DNA from: Maribacter forsetii DSM 18668
Lineage (GTDB): Bacteria; Bacteroidota; Bacteroidia; Flavobacteriales; Flavobacteriaceae
NCBI RefSeq assembly: GCF_000744105.1
Contig: NZ_JQLH01000001.1
Coordinates: 3,100,001-3,164,000 of the forward strand
Length of the DNA stretch: 64,000 nt
Direction of reading: 5' to 3'
Position 1 is the stretch's first letter. Each line of letters starts with the position of its first letter. The notes beneath the pieces were generated by a model. It saw only the letters and a program-made list of their open reading frames with translations, did no database searches and was not told the origin of the DNA. Position numbers and translations under genes: made by a program. Below, piece by piece: positions 8,572 through 17,834 of this stretch.

Positions 8572-9576
8572 CTACCACCCTCCTAACGGAGTAAATGCGT
8601 TTTTACTTTCTGGCAATTCTTTCAACAACCAATCTCTATTGTAAATAGTATCTAAATAACGCTCACCGCGATCACATAAAAACAAGGCACAATTACTACC
8701 TGCTTCTATTTTTTTGCTATACTTTTTAACGGCACTGATCATACCGCCAGATGAACCTCCACATAAAATAGATTCGGTTTCTAACAACGACCAACACCCT
8801 CTTGCGCAGTCAACATCATCTACATAAACATGATCATGAATCTTATTAGTATCTAAAAATTGGGAAGGTACGCCTGCCCCATGCCCCGGAATTAATCGCT
8901 TTAATGGTGGACCACCAAATAAAACACTACCAACGGCATCTACTGCAATTATCTTAGTGTTTAGGTTGTTTTCTTTAATATAATCTGCACAGCCCATCAA
9001 TGTTCCACAGGTACTTGTAGCCACAAATAAGTAATCTAATTCTCCTTCCAAAGAATCCATGATCTCTGTCATGGTTTTATGATGGGTTAACGGGTTGTCT
9101 TTATTGCCATACTGGTTAGACCAAAAGCTATTAGGAATACTTATCAATAAATATTGAACTCGCTCTAATCTTGCCGCTAGAAAACCACCATTCTCTTTTG
9201 GCTCTGTAACTTTTTCTATACGAGCACCATATGTTCTTAGAATTTTCTCTGTGTGTAAATTTAATTTTGGATCCACAACTACAATCAATTTAAGACCATA
9301 GTATAAACATGCCTGAGCCAAACCTACCGCCATATTTCCTGAACTTGATTCTATAACCGTATCTCCCTTTTTTATTCTACCATCTGCAAGTGCTTGTTGT
9401 AATATAAAAAGGGAAGTTCTGTCTTTAATACTTCCGGCCGGGTTAGCCGCTTCAAGCTTACCAAAAAGGTTGAATGTACTTTGCTTGAATATTTTATTTA
9501 ATTGTACCAAAGGAGTATTACCTACGGTGCTTATAATAGATTCAGAAACCGTGTCCGAAATATTTTGAGTTATCAT
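8572..9576 (-). CDS. SbnA-like PLP synthase (cysteine synthase superfamily)
   Basis: 334 aa fold-type II PLP enzyme. NPAGSIKDR (residues 45-53) carries the Schiff-base Lys51, ESSSGNMAVGLAQA is the substrate loop in the form seen in SbnA rather than the TSGNTG of cysteine synthases, and STCGTLMG plus CGGSSGGM bind the PLP phosphate. SbnA makes N-(2-amino-2-carboxyethyl)-L-glutamate from O-phosphoserine and glutamate, the first step to 2,3-diaminopropionate. No SbnB (ornithine-cyclodeaminase-like) partner is present here; the flavoprotein is downstream instead. First gene of the trio. A plain cysteine synthase is possible but less likely because of the loop sequence and neighbours. Confidence 0.75.
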   Translation of the reverse strand: MITQNISDTVSESIISTVGNTPLVQLNKIFKQSTFNLFGKLEAANPAGSIKDRTSLFILQQALADGRIKKGDTVIESSSGNMAVGLAQACLYYGLKLIVVVDPKLNLHTEKILRTYGARIEKVTEPKENGGFLAARLERVQYLLISIPNSFWSNQYGNKDNPLTHHKTMTEIMDSLEGELDYLFVATSTCGTLMGCADYIKENNLNTKIIAVDAVGSVLFGGPPLKRLIPGHGAGVPSQFLDTNKIHDHVYVDDVDCARGCWSLLETESILCGGSSGGMISAVKKYSKKIEAGSNCALFLCDRGERYLDTIYNRDWLLKELPESKNAFTPLGGW

Positions 9577-9898
9577 ATATAATCAATTAATATCCAAGCA
9601 GAAAACAAGGATTATCCATATTGATAAAAATACTTTCACGGGTAATCTTAGAATAGCACAATTCAAAAATTAAATAACTCTTTCGGTTTTAAGTCAAAAA
9701 TGTAAATCGAAAGCGACATTTTTAAATGAACATACATCAAAATATAGCGTGTATTAGTTTTCTGAATGTTACAGACCTCTTTATATTTCGATAGTATTCA
9801 CATTTAAAATAGAACTTAAAGATTATTTGTTCTTAAATTATCCACTTTTATCTAAAAAATACCTAATTTCAAAGAACTCAAACAAATAGGAAAAACGA
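9577..9898. other. Divergent intergenic region between SbnA-like and IorA-like genes
   Basis: About 320 AT-rich bases without an open frame. It must hold the promoters for the minus-strand biosynthetic trio and the plus-strand molybdenum-enzyme genes. I found no exact Bacteroidota TAnnTTTG minus-7 element with a well-placed TTG, and no clear inverted repeat or riboswitch. Confidence 0.5.
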
Positions 9899-10363
9899 AT
9901 GGCAAATTTCAGTTTAAAAGTTAATGGAGAAACCAAAGAAGTAGATGTAGATCCCACTACACCAATGCTTTGGGTATTACGAGATCATTTAAAATTGGTA
10001 GGTACAAAATTTGGTTGTGGTATTGCCCAATGTGGTGCATGTACCGTTCATTTAGGCGATAATGCCGTGCGCTCTTGCCAGCTACCAGTTTCTGCCGTTG
10101 GGGAACAATCCATCACAACTATTGAGGGTCTTTCTGAAAACGGAGATCATCTGGTTCAAAAGGCTTGGTTAGAAGAAGATGTGTACCAATGCGGTTACTG
10201 CCAGGCAGGTCAGATTATGAATGCCAGTGCGTTTTTAAAACGAAATCCTAATCCTACAGATACTGAAATTGAAGATGCTATGAACGGTAATATCTGTCGT
10301 TGTGGTACTTATACGCGAATCAAAAAAGCAATTAAAAATGCTTCAAGTATTTCTAACGCGTAA
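9899..10363 (+). CDS. (2Fe-2S)-binding small subunit of IorAB-type molybdenum hydroxylase
   Basis: 154 aa electron-transfer subunit. The plant-type [2Fe-2S] cluster is bound by C40, C45, C48 and C60 (FGCGIAQCGACTVHLGD), and the helical second cluster by CGYCQAGQ and NICRCGTYTRIKKAI. This is the normal length for the isoquinoline 1-oxidoreductase alpha/xanthine-dehydrogenase small subunit family. It lacks a signal peptide and would be exported in complex with the Tat-dependent large subunit. ATG start; the large-subunit gene begins 46 bases after the stop. Substrate cannot be read from the sequence; aldehydes or N-heterocycles are usual. Confidence 0.9.
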   Translation: MANFSLKVNGETKEVDVDPTTPMLWVLRDHLKLVGTKFGCGIAQCGACTVHLGDNAVRSCQLPVSAVGEQSITTIEGLSENGDHLVQKAWLEEDVYQCGYCQAGQIMNASAFLKRNPNPTDTEIEDAMNGNICRCGTYTRIKKAIKNASSISNA

Positions 10364-10409
10364 TTATAACCCCACAATGTTGGGATTTTAACCTTCAAAA
10401 AACAAACAG

Positions 10410-12614
10410 ATGACACTTATTAAAACAACATATAATAGACGTTCTTTCTTAAAAAGCGGTACGCTTGCCGGTGGTGGTATGATTTTAGGATTTAGTTGGC
10501 TAGCATCTTGTAAACCTACCCCAGAACAAGTTAGTAACATACCAAAAGAATGGTTTGATATCAACAGCTTTCTTAAAATTGGCGACAACGGTATGGTGAC
10601 TATTATGTCGCCTAACCCAGAAATAGGACAAAATGTAAAGACCTCTATGCCCATGATCGTGGCAGATGAACTTGGTGTGGATTGGAAAAATGTAATTGTA
10701 GAGCAAGCCCCTTTGAATACCGATATTTTTCAAAGACAATTGGCAGGTGGTAGTCAATCTATCCGTGTTGGTTGGTCTGGATTAAGAATGGCAGGTGCTA
10801 CTGCTAGACATATGTTAGTTGCCGCAGCTGCAGACGCATGGCAGGTTGATGCTTCTGAAATTACGGTTGATGCAGGTGTTATAACTCATACCGCATCAAA
10901 CAACTCAGCCGGATTTGGTGATATGGCTTCTAAAGCAGCTACGATGACCGTACCTGAAGAGGTGAAACTTAAAGAAACAAATGATTTTGATATCATAGGT
11001 ACCGATAGACGAAATGTTGATGGTCCAAATATTGTTACCGGGAAACCTTTATTCGGTATTGATATTCAAGAAGAAGGAATGATGATCGCCATGATCGTTC
11101 ACCCACCTGGGTTTGGCATGACCTATAAATCAATGAATGCCGATGCTGTAAAATCTATGCCAGGTATTAAAGATGTTTTCCCAATTGATGCGTATAAAGA
11201 TGATACAGAGAAACAATGGTCTGATGCTGGTGCCATTAATAAGCTTGTAGCTATTGTTGGTGAATCTACTTGGCAATGTATGCAGGCTAAAAAGGCATTG
11301 AATGTGGAATGGGAAGAATCTTCTGCTTTAGAAAGTACAGAAGGACATGATGAAGCATTGACTAAACTATTGAACACGTCCGCAAAACAGCCTGCTCGTA
11401 AAGATGGTAATGTAGCTAGTGCATTTAAAAAAGCGGATAAGGTTATAGAGCGTACGTACAGTGCTCCTTTTTTAGCGCACAATACCATGGAACCAATGAA
11501 CTTTTATGCAGATGTTACCGCTGAAAGGGCTTTGTTCAACGGACCTATACAAACTCCTGAGTTTTTAGAAAAGACACTGGCTTCTAGACTAGGAATGCCA
11601 GTTGAAAAAATTGATATTAAAATGAGCCGTATGGGTGGCGGATTTGGTCGTCGTCTGTATGGAACTTTCGGTGTGGAAGCTGCAGTAATTTCCCAACAGA
11701 TGAAAGCACCTATAAAATTGGTGTATACGCGTGAAGATGATATGACCCAAGGTACCTACCGTCCAACATATAAAGTAAAATATAAAGCAGGTTTAGACAA
11801 AGAAGGTAATTTAATTGCATGGCACGTAAAAGGTGCTGGATCTAATGATGATTTACTTTTTGAAAATAGATTTCCGGCAGGTGCCGTCGATAACTACCTA
11901 GCTGAAAAATTCAGTTTAGAAACAAATGTAACCACAGGTGCTTGGCGTGCGCCACGCTCTAACTTTGTTGCCGGTGCCGAACAAGCATTTTTAGACGAAG
12001 TTGCCGAAGCTGCGGGTAAAGACCCCATAGAGTTTAGATTGAATTTATTTGACAGGGCGATTAAAGATCCTGTTGGCGAACCTGAAAAGAACGACTACGA
12101 TCCTGTACGTTATGCGGGTGTACTTAAGTTAGTAAGAGATAAAGCTGGTTGGGATGGAAATCAAAAGAACGGTACCGCCAGAGGTGTTTCAGCTTACTAC
12201 TGCCACAACTCTTACGTTGCGCAAGTTTTAGACATGTCTAGCGATACAAAGTCACCAACGGTTAATAAAGTATGGTGTGCCGTAGATTGCGGAATTGTCA
12301 TTAACCCAATGGCTGCAAAAAATCAAATTGAAGGCGGAATCATTGATGGTATAGGTCACGCTACGTATAGTGAGATGACTTTTGAAGATGGTAAACCTCA
12401 ACATAAGAATTTTGATACGTATCGCTTAATACGACATAAAGAAGCACCAAAAGAAATTGAAAGCTTTTTTGTGGATAATGGAATAGACCCTACCGGGTTA
12501 GGAGAACCTTCTTTACCACCTATAATTGGAGCTTTAGCAAACGCCCTATACAAAGCAACAGGTCAAAGACATTATAATCAACCATTTATTACTGAAAAAT
12601 CAGTAATTGGCTAA
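10410..12614 (+). CDS. IorB-type molybdopterin large subunit, Tat-exported
   Basis: 734 aa molybdenum hydroxylase of the xanthine oxidase family, IorB branch. A Tat signal (NRRSFLKSG, Arg pair at 10-11) runs into a hydrophobic stretch ending LASC (Cys34), which may also be a lipobox. Cofactor and active-site segments include RMGGGFGRRLYG, GAWRAPRSNFVAGAEQAFLDE and GLGEPSLPP, the last holding the catalytic glutamate. Length is normal. No FAD subunit and no XdhC-type maturation gene lie nearby, so a periplasmic cytochrome or quinone path would have to accept the electrons (inference). A strong bidirectional terminator follows. Confidence 0.88.
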   Translation: MTLIKTTYNRRSFLKSGTLAGGGMILGFSWLASCKPTPEQVSNIPKEWFDINSFLKIGDNGMVTIMSPNPEIGQNVKTSMPMIVADELGVDWKNVIVEQAPLNTDIFQRQLAGGSQSIRVGWSGLRMAGATARHMLVAAAADAWQVDASEITVDAGVITHTASNNSAGFGDMASKAATMTVPEEVKLKETNDFDIIGTDRRNVDGPNIVTGKPLFGIDIQEEGMMIAMIVHPPGFGMTYKSMNADAVKSMPGIKDVFPIDAYKDDTEKQWSDAGAINKLVAIVGESTWQCMQAKKALNVEWEESSALESTEGHDEALTKLLNTSAKQPARKDGNVASAFKKADKVIERTYSAPFLAHNTMEPMNFYADVTAERALFNGPIQTPEFLEKTLASRLGMPVEKIDIKMSRMGGGFGRRLYGTFGVEAAVISQQMKAPIKLVYTREDDMTQGTYRPTYKVKYKAGLDKEGNLIAWHVKGAGSNDDLLFENRFPAGAVDNYLAEKFSLETNVTTGAWRAPRSNFVAGAEQAFLDEVAEAAGKDPIEFRLNLFDRAIKDPVGEPEKNDYDPVRYAGVLKLVRDKAGWDGNQKNGTARGVSAYYCHNSYVAQVLDMSSDTKSPTVNKVWCAVDCGIVINPMAAKNQIEGGIIDGIGHATYSEMTFEDGKPQHKNFDTYRLIRHKEAPKEIESFFVDNGIDPTGLGEPSLPPIIGALANALYKATGQRHYNQPFITEKSVIG

Positions 12615-12636
12615 CGCCCTTATGCTATTGTAAACG

Positions 12637-12669
12637 AAAACGCCGAAATCTAAGATTTCGGCGTTTTTA
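12637..12669. terminator. Bidirectional terminator between IorB-like and DUF6268-like genes
   Basis: Perfect 10-base stem CGCCGAAATC (12641-12650) / GATTTCGGCG (12654-12663) with a TAA loop, flanked by AAAA upstream and TTTTT downstream. It can terminate both of the convergent genes that end at 12614 and 12685. Confidence 0.9.
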
Positions 12670-12684
12670 TTTTCCATTAGTTAA

Positions 12685-13563
12685 TTATATCTTGAACCTT
12701 AGCACTGCTCTTAAATAACTTCTAGAATCATTATCTATAGTAAGTAAGGTGTTGTTGCTACCGTCTTTTAATTTATTATTTAGACTAAAATTATAGGCAG
12801 CACGTAAGTCTAATTGTAAATGATCCGTAAAATGATACTCATACTGTAGACCACCATTAATTAAGGACATATTTATTATTTCTGCATATTCGTTGCCATT
12901 TACCAATGCACCATTTTGTAAATTAGAAGTGAAACCATCTAATTGTCCAAATAATTTAAACCGGTGTTTATCTGATAAATGATACTGTAAATTTGACTTT
13001 GGGATACCAATATTAAAAGACCAATCTGGTCTAAAATTTTTATAATAGCTAATGAAAGGCAATGGAAATACATAGCCCCTATTTTGTGAATAAGATAATC
13101 CGACAATTAAACGAGATGGCTTATCTATTTCAGTTTCAAACTTTTTTATAAATACAACATCTCCTGAAAAAACCAAGTCATGGGCATTTAAACTTTTAGC
13201 AGTAAGGTTAGTACTAATGCCTGGTTGAAAACGTACACCTAGGCGCCAATCATTTTTTAACGGTTTTGTAAAACCAATGGTGAAGTCTAGAATTTTAAAA
13301 TCATTTAATAACTCCCTATCAAAAGGAAGCTCATCATCTTTAAAGCGAAGATGAACGTTGCTATAATCAACTCCTAAAAATAAATACTGCCCTTCTTTCT
13401 TAAGTTTTACTGGGTAATTGACAAGAAATCTTGATCGCGTATATTCTACATCTGACCCTTTATTAGGAATAAATGTAAAATCTAAACGAGCCAAATCACT
13501 TAATTGCGCTTGTGCCGTAAAGCTAGTTATGAAAAGAAAAAATAATAAGAAATTAAACCGCAT
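12685..13563 (-). CDS. Outer-membrane beta-barrel protein, DUF6268-like
   Basis: 292 aa exported protein with a clear signal peptide (residues 1-19, FTAQAQ cleavage). Alternating hydrophobic strands run throughout (RFLVNYPVKLKKEGQYLFLGVDYS, WRLGVRFQPGI, LQYEYHFTDHLQLDLRAAY), and it ends in an aromatic/charged strand (RSYLRAVLRFKI) as outer-membrane barrels do. It resembles DUF6268 proteins of Bacteroidota. No catalytic motif seen. Apparently monocistronic, converging on the IorB gene. Confidence 0.65.
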   Translation of the reverse strand: MRFNFLLFFLFITSFTAQAQLSDLARLDFTFIPNKGSDVEYTRSRFLVNYPVKLKKEGQYLFLGVDYSNVHLRFKDDELPFDRELLNDFKILDFTIGFTKPLKNDWRLGVRFQPGISTNLTAKSLNAHDLVFSGDVVFIKKFETEIDKPSRLIVGLSYSQNRGYVFPLPFISYYKNFRPDWSFNIGIPKSNLQYHLSDKHRFKLFGQLDGFTSNLQNGALVNGNEYAEIINMSLINGGLQYEYHFTDHLQLDLRAAYNFSLNNKLKDGSNNTLLTIDNDSRSYLRAVLRFKI

Positions 13564-13671
13564 TTTCTATTTGAAGTATCTGCTCTGAATAATGATAATG
13601 CAAGTACTATCTTTTTATTGTGTTGACTTAGTGCTATTAAGCATAAAACTATCTTAAATAAAATAAGGTGT

Positions 13672-15147
13672 CTACAATTCTAAAACCTGGGTTACGCTTT
13701 CAAGCTGAGCATCAAACAATTCTTTGGTAACTTCTTTTTTATAAAAAGGCACCATTTTATTCAATTGTTCTTTTCCTTTTTCAGATGTTGTTAATTCTGG
13801 AAATGCCTTTTCAAGTACATCTAACATAATCTTCACCGATGTAGATGCACCTGGCGATGCCCCCAACAAACACGTAATTCTACCATCTTTACTGCTTATT
13901 AGCTGTGTACCAAATTCTAATGAGCCACCTTCAAACTCATCTTTCTTTATGGTCTGCACACGCTGCCCGGCAACCATAATTTCCCAATCTTCATTTTTGG
14001 CATCTTTAAGAAATACTCTTAACGAATCCATTCTATCTTCAAAGCTCATAGCTACTTGTTCTACCAAATATTTTGTTAGCGGTAAATTGTGCCAAAACAC
14101 ACCCCACATTGATGGTATATTATCAAAATTGATAGATTTCAATAAATCTAAATACGAGCCTTCCTTTAAAAACTTAGGACTAAAACCTGCAAACGGACCA
14201 AATAACAATTCTCTTTTACCGTTGATAAACCGTGTATCTAAATGAGGAACCGACATTGGTGGATCTCCAATACCTGCTTTGCTATACACTTTGGCATTAT
14301 GCTGATTAATTATATCTGGATTTTTACATACCAACCACTCCCCGCTTACCGGGAAACCACCATAACCATCCTTTTCTTCAATCTCTACTTTTTGCAATAA
14401 TAACAAACTACCGCCGCCAGCACCTATAAAAACATGTTCGGCATCTACCGTATTCTTAGCACCTGTGTTCAGATTTTCCATTTTTACCAACCAGTCTACA
14501 TCATGATCGGGATCAATATCTTCTACTTCGGTATTGAACAATACTTTAGTATCATATTGTTTTTCTAGTATATCGAATAATTGGGCTGTTAAGGAACCAT
14601 AATTCATTTCTGTTCCTCTATTAATTCTAGAAGCCGCCATAACCTCATCTTCGGTTCTATTGTGCATCATCAACGGAAACCACTGCTGCATCTTTTCAAC
14701 TGCTCTTGTAAACTCTATGGTATTGAACATAAAATGCTCTTTAAAAGCTTTGAATCTATTTTCAAGGTAGTCGGCATTATCTTTCCCTTTTACCCAGCTG
14801 TGATGTGGTACCGGAGTAATAAATGATTTTGGATCCTTAATAAGTCCTTCTGCTACCAAAAAAGACCAATATTGTTTAGAGGTTTCAAATTGCGTACAAA
14901 TGTCTATTGCCTTTTTAATATTGACATGACCATCTTCATCTTCTGGTGTATAATTAAGTTCACATAAGGCAGAATGACCTGTGCCGGCATTGTTCCAAGC
15001 TGCAGAACTTTCTTGAGCTACTTTATCTAATCGTTCAACGATCAGCACATTAAGATCTGGCTTTAACTGTTTTACCAATAATGCCAGCGTAGCACTCATG
15101 ATACCCGCACCTACACAAATAAGGTCATATTCTTTTCTCAATTCCAT
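13672..15147 (-). CDS. mqo: Malate:quinone oxidoreductase
   Basis: 491 aa from the ATG at 15145-15147; three extra residues upstream would need a TTG. Peripheral-membrane FAD enzyme of the TCA cycle that oxidises L-malate to oxaloacetate and passes electrons to quinone. The FAD-binding start YDLICVGAGIMSATLALLVKQ (residues 7-27) is followed by the conserved ESSAAWNNAGTGHSALCELN and the C-terminal LLGASPGASTSVKIMLDVL. Full length for the family. It stands alone between a barrel-protein gene and the ApbE operon, which ends at the palindromic terminator at 15247-15274. Confidence 0.95.
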   Translation of the reverse strand: MELRKEYDLICVGAGIMSATLALLVKQLKPDLNVLIVERLDKVAQESSAAWNNAGTGHSALCELNYTPEDEDGHVNIKKAIDICTQFETSKQYWSFLVAEGLIKDPKSFITPVPHHSWVKGKDNADYLENRFKAFKEHFMFNTIEFTRAVEKMQQWFPLMMHNRTEDEVMAASRINRGTEMNYGSLTAQLFDILEKQYDTKVLFNTEVEDIDPDHDVDWLVKMENLNTGAKNTVDAEHVFIGAGGGSLLLLQKVEIEEKDGYGGFPVSGEWLVCKNPDIINQHNAKVYSKAGIGDPPMSVPHLDTRFINGKRELLFGPFAGFSPKFLKEGSYLDLLKSINFDNIPSMWGVFWHNLPLTKYLVEQVAMSFEDRMDSLRVFLKDAKNEDWEIMVAGQRVQTIKKDEFEGGSLEFGTQLISSKDGRITCLLGASPGASTSVKIMLDVLEKAFPELTTSEKGKEQLNKMVPFYKKEVTKELFDAQLESVTQVLEL

Positions 15148-15246
15148 CAAAATCAAATTTTATTACAGCTTTATACGCTTGAAAAGTTAACTATTTCTTT
15201 TGGTTAATTCTGAACGAACCAGAAATTAAAACCATATCATAAAAAC

Positions 15247-15274
15247 AAAAAGCTGGTCTATAGACCAGCTTTTT
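15247..15274. terminator. Palindromic terminator after the DUF3570 gene
   Basis: AAAAAGCTGGTCTA and TAGACCAGCTTTTT form an uninterrupted inverted repeat with A and T runs at the ends, so it works in either direction. It lies about 20 bases past the DUF3570 stop on the minus strand, ending the four-gene ApbE operon. Confidence 0.88.
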
Positions 15275-15295
15275 GTATATCAATCATCATATATT

Positions 15296-16621
15296 TTAAT
15301 CCATCACAAACTTAAATCCCGCGGTGATAATACTAGAACTAAAGGTTGTATCCCTATCATATTTATAAAACTTCAAATCAATACTTTTAAGTCCCAATTT
15401 CCAGATATGCATTTTCGTAAAAATATCTGTGTAAGAAACGCCCATACCAAATTGGTTTGCCGAATATTTTGACAAATCATAATCTGAGGTATAAAACGTA
15501 TCTGTAGAAAGTGCTTCTTCATAACCAAAGAAATAATCTGCCGCCGTTTGTTGGTAATATCGATACGAGGGATAAACCGTAAACTTACCTGTAAGCTTAA
15601 TAGGCACCTCTAAACTTGCTGTATGGGAGTTTATACCCCAATCATCATAGTAATACCTATAGAAGCTCCTTACAACCACCGTTTCATTAATATACCAGTT
15701 TAAACGACCGCCGGCAGCAACCTTAAATCTGGTATCCGGTAATTGCTCTATGGCATCTGCCAATTGAAAATTATCTATAAACGAATCTGCGACATCGCTG
15801 AAATAAACCCTTTGAAAAGGTGTGGACAACAAACCTTCTTGCTGAATAAGATCTAACGCTAATGAACCTTGTAGATTCTTGCTTAAAATTTGAGAAAAAC
15901 CGAACCCCACGGAATAAGAATTTCTTGTTTCATCAGAAAATTCATTGAATATGGGGCTGTAATTGGTATTACCCGTAATTGTATTATTACTAAATAGTCC
16001 GTTCGCTAAACCATTTGCTCCACTTGCAAAAGGTCTCAATTCAGTAGGATAAATTGCCGTCCAGCTATCTAAATAGACATTAGCATTTACACTAACCTCC
16101 GTATTCTTTTCATTAAATAACTTTGTTAATCCACCACCGAAACCTAAAGAAAAATAATCGTATTCTGATGATACGGATAGTTTACCAGAAATTATCGTAT
16201 TTCTATCATCAGAGCTATGACTATACGAACCTGTAAGATTTGTCCATGTATCTGAACTAGAAGCGCCAGAACTTGCTACAAACGGATCTGCAGGATCACT
16301 ACCATCAAAAGGACCAATATTACTTGAAGAAGCCGAGGTATATGCTGAAACACCGGCATCTATGGTAAGAACATCGTCATCGTTTAAAGGAATAGACACT
16401 ATTAAAGTACCTGTAAAATCTGTCAACTCTTCCGTACCCAAACCACCACTTACAGCAGCATTGTCCCCATCTTGGGAATAGTAACTTGTTAAGAAATCTA
16501 CCTCAGTAGTTTCTAAAACACGCTTTTTGTATGTTTTTACAGAATCTTGAGTTTGCTGAGCATAATTCATGGTGAACACGAATAAAGCCGCTAAAGAAAC
16601 TGTTATTTTAAATATCTTCAT
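15296..16621 (-). CDS. DUF3570 outer-membrane protein
   Basis: 441 aa from the ATG at 16619-16621, which begins a good signal peptide (MKIFKITVSLAALFVFTMNYAQ). The frame is open 22 codons further but has no better start. It has an acidic, DUF3570-typical start to the mature part (VLETTEVDFLTSYYSQDGDNAAVSGG) and many alternating strands, ending SSIITAGFKFVMD. It should be a large outer-membrane beta-barrel of unknown cargo. It is the last gene of the thioredoxin-ApbE-DUF4266-DUF3570 operon, 22 bases after the DUF4266 stop; the DUF4266/DUF3570 pairing recurs in other bacteria as far as I recall. Confidence 0.8.
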   Translation of the reverse strand: MKIFKITVSLAALFVFTMNYAQQTQDSVKTYKKRVLETTEVDFLTSYYSQDGDNAAVSGGLGTEELTDFTGTLIVSIPLNDDDVLTIDAGVSAYTSASSSNIGPFDGSDPADPFVASSGASSSDTWTNLTGSYSHSSDDRNTIISGKLSVSSEYDYFSLGFGGGLTKLFNEKNTEVSVNANVYLDSWTAIYPTELRPFASGANGLANGLFSNNTITGNTNYSPIFNEFSDETRNSYSVGFGFSQILSKNLQGSLALDLIQQEGLLSTPFQRVYFSDVADSFIDNFQLADAIEQLPDTRFKVAAGGRLNWYINETVVVRSFYRYYYDDWGINSHTASLEVPIKLTGKFTVYPSYRYYQQTAADYFFGYEEALSTDTFYTSDYDLSKYSANQFGMGVSYTDIFTKMHIWKLGLKSIDLKFYKYDRDTTFSSSIITAGFKFVMD

Positions 16622-16643
16622 TTTACAAAAATTATATGCTATA

Positions 16644-16856
16644 CTAATTACAGCCGCAGCCACCACCAGTTTTACCTCCGTTTGCACCTGCTGCAGCTTC
16701 TCTGTAAGAATGAGCAGTGGTTAAATTCCGGTCTACCTTTTTATCCTGCAAAACCATATCTGGATCATTAATATTAATTTTTTCGTACTCCTTCAACACG
16801 GTACAGCTAGTAAAAGAAGCTGCTATCAATGCAAAAATTAAAATCTTCTTCATCAT
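16644..16856 (-). CDS. DUF4266 lipoprotein with Gly-Cys tail
   Basis: 70 aa lipoprotein. The signal peptide ends in the lipobox FTSC with Cys18 as the acylated residue. The mature part has NINDPDMVLQDKKVDRNL, typical of DUF4266, and ends in a Gly-rich tail with two cysteines (GGKTGGGCGCN, C67 and C69). The start overlaps the ApbE stop in the ATGA style; a second ATG lies three bases later. Function unknown. The tail could bind a metal or be modified after translation; its closeness to a flavin transferase makes flavinylation worth considering, but the usual S/T-G-A-S/T acceptor motif is not visible. Confidence 0.8.
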   Translation of the reverse strand: MMKKILIFALIAASFTSCTVLKEYEKININDPDMVLQDKKVDRNLTTAHSYREAAAGANGGKTGGGCGCN

Positions 16857-17833
16857 GATTTTTCTATTTCTATATTCTTTGATGTGATAATATTTCCTTT
16901 ATCATCTATAATAATACATTCCACTTGTGGTAATTGTTCTATTCTATTTAAGCCGACTTCTTTACCCATAACAAATACCGATGTTGCCAAGGCATCTGCT
17001 AATTCTGCTTTGGGAGCAAATACGGTAACACTAATAATACCCGTTGCAGGATAACCACTTCTAGGATCAATTATGTGGGTATAACGAATATTATTAAAAT
17101 TCACATACTTCTCGTAATTGCCAGATGTTACTACTGCCCCATTTTGTATTGGCAATAGTGCAAAAACCTTATTCTTATTCATAGGGTTGGTTATGGCAAC
17201 TTTCCACTCTTTACCATTGGGCTGTTTTCCCCAAGTATTCATGTCACCTGATGCATTTATGATACCAGCAACAACGCCTTTAGATTTCAATAGCTCTTTT
17301 GCCTTATCCGCGGCATACCCTTTACCAATAGCTCCGAAACCAATTTTCATTCCTGCTAACTTCAGAAAAACGGTATGGTTCTCTTTATCTAAAATGATAT
17401 TGTGATAACCCACTTTGGCAACAGATGCCTTAATGGACTCTTCTGATGGCATAACGGTCATGCTACCATCAAACTTCCAAATTTTATCCATAGAGGCATA
17501 ACTAATATCAAAAGCCCCATCTGTCAGTTTAGAAATACCTATTCCCCGTTGTATTAAATTGAATAATTCTATATCAACTTGCACTGGCTTAATGCCAGCA
17601 TTTCTATTAATTTTTGATGTCTGTGAGTTTGAATCCCAAGAAGAAATCAACTTTTCTATTCTTGTTATTTCACTGATAGCCATGTCAATATACACATCGC
17701 CTTCAACAGGATCTTTAGCCACTACGGTAATATCAAAACGGCTGCCCATTAATTTAAGGGTACGCTTATAGGGCTCCTGAGCATACAGCATACCAACAGA
17801 AAAAAATAATACTATGAGCGTTAGTTTCTTCAA
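16853..17833 (-). CDS. apbE: FAD:protein FMN transferase ApbE
   Basis: 326 aa exported flavin transferase, which attaches FMN to Thr/Ser of periplasmic or membrane acceptor proteins. Signal peptide at residues 1-18, MGSRFDITVVA near residue 29, the FAD/Mg-binding FGAIGKGYAADKA, INASGDMNTWG and THIIDPRSGYP. The start is TTG (17831-17833), one base after the thioredoxin stop; the next ATG would remove most of the signal peptide, so TTG is preferred. Full length for the family. The acceptor should be periplasmic; neither RnfG nor an FMN-bind protein is encoded nearby. Confidence 0.92.
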   Translation of the reverse strand: MKKLTLIVLFFSVGMLYAQEPYKRTLKLMGSRFDITVVAKDPVEGDVYIDMAISEITRIEKLISSWDSNSQTSKINRNAGIKPVQVDIELFNLIQRGIGISKLTDGAFDISYASMDKIWKFDGSMTVMPSEESIKASVAKVGYHNIILDKENHTVFLKLAGMKIGFGAIGKGYAADKAKELLKSKGVVAGIINASGDMNTWGKQPNGKEWKVAITNPMNKNKVFALLPIQNGAVVTSGNYEKYVNFNNIRYTHIIDPRSGYPATGIISVTVFAPKAELADALATSVFVMGKEVGLNRIEQLPQVECIIIDDKGNIITSKNIEIEKS

Positions 17834-17834
17834 T

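Noticed and set aside
5298..9576. Staphyloferrin-type siderophore cluster
   Set aside because: No NIS synthetase, SbnB, transporter or receptor is in the window; only the trio can be supported.
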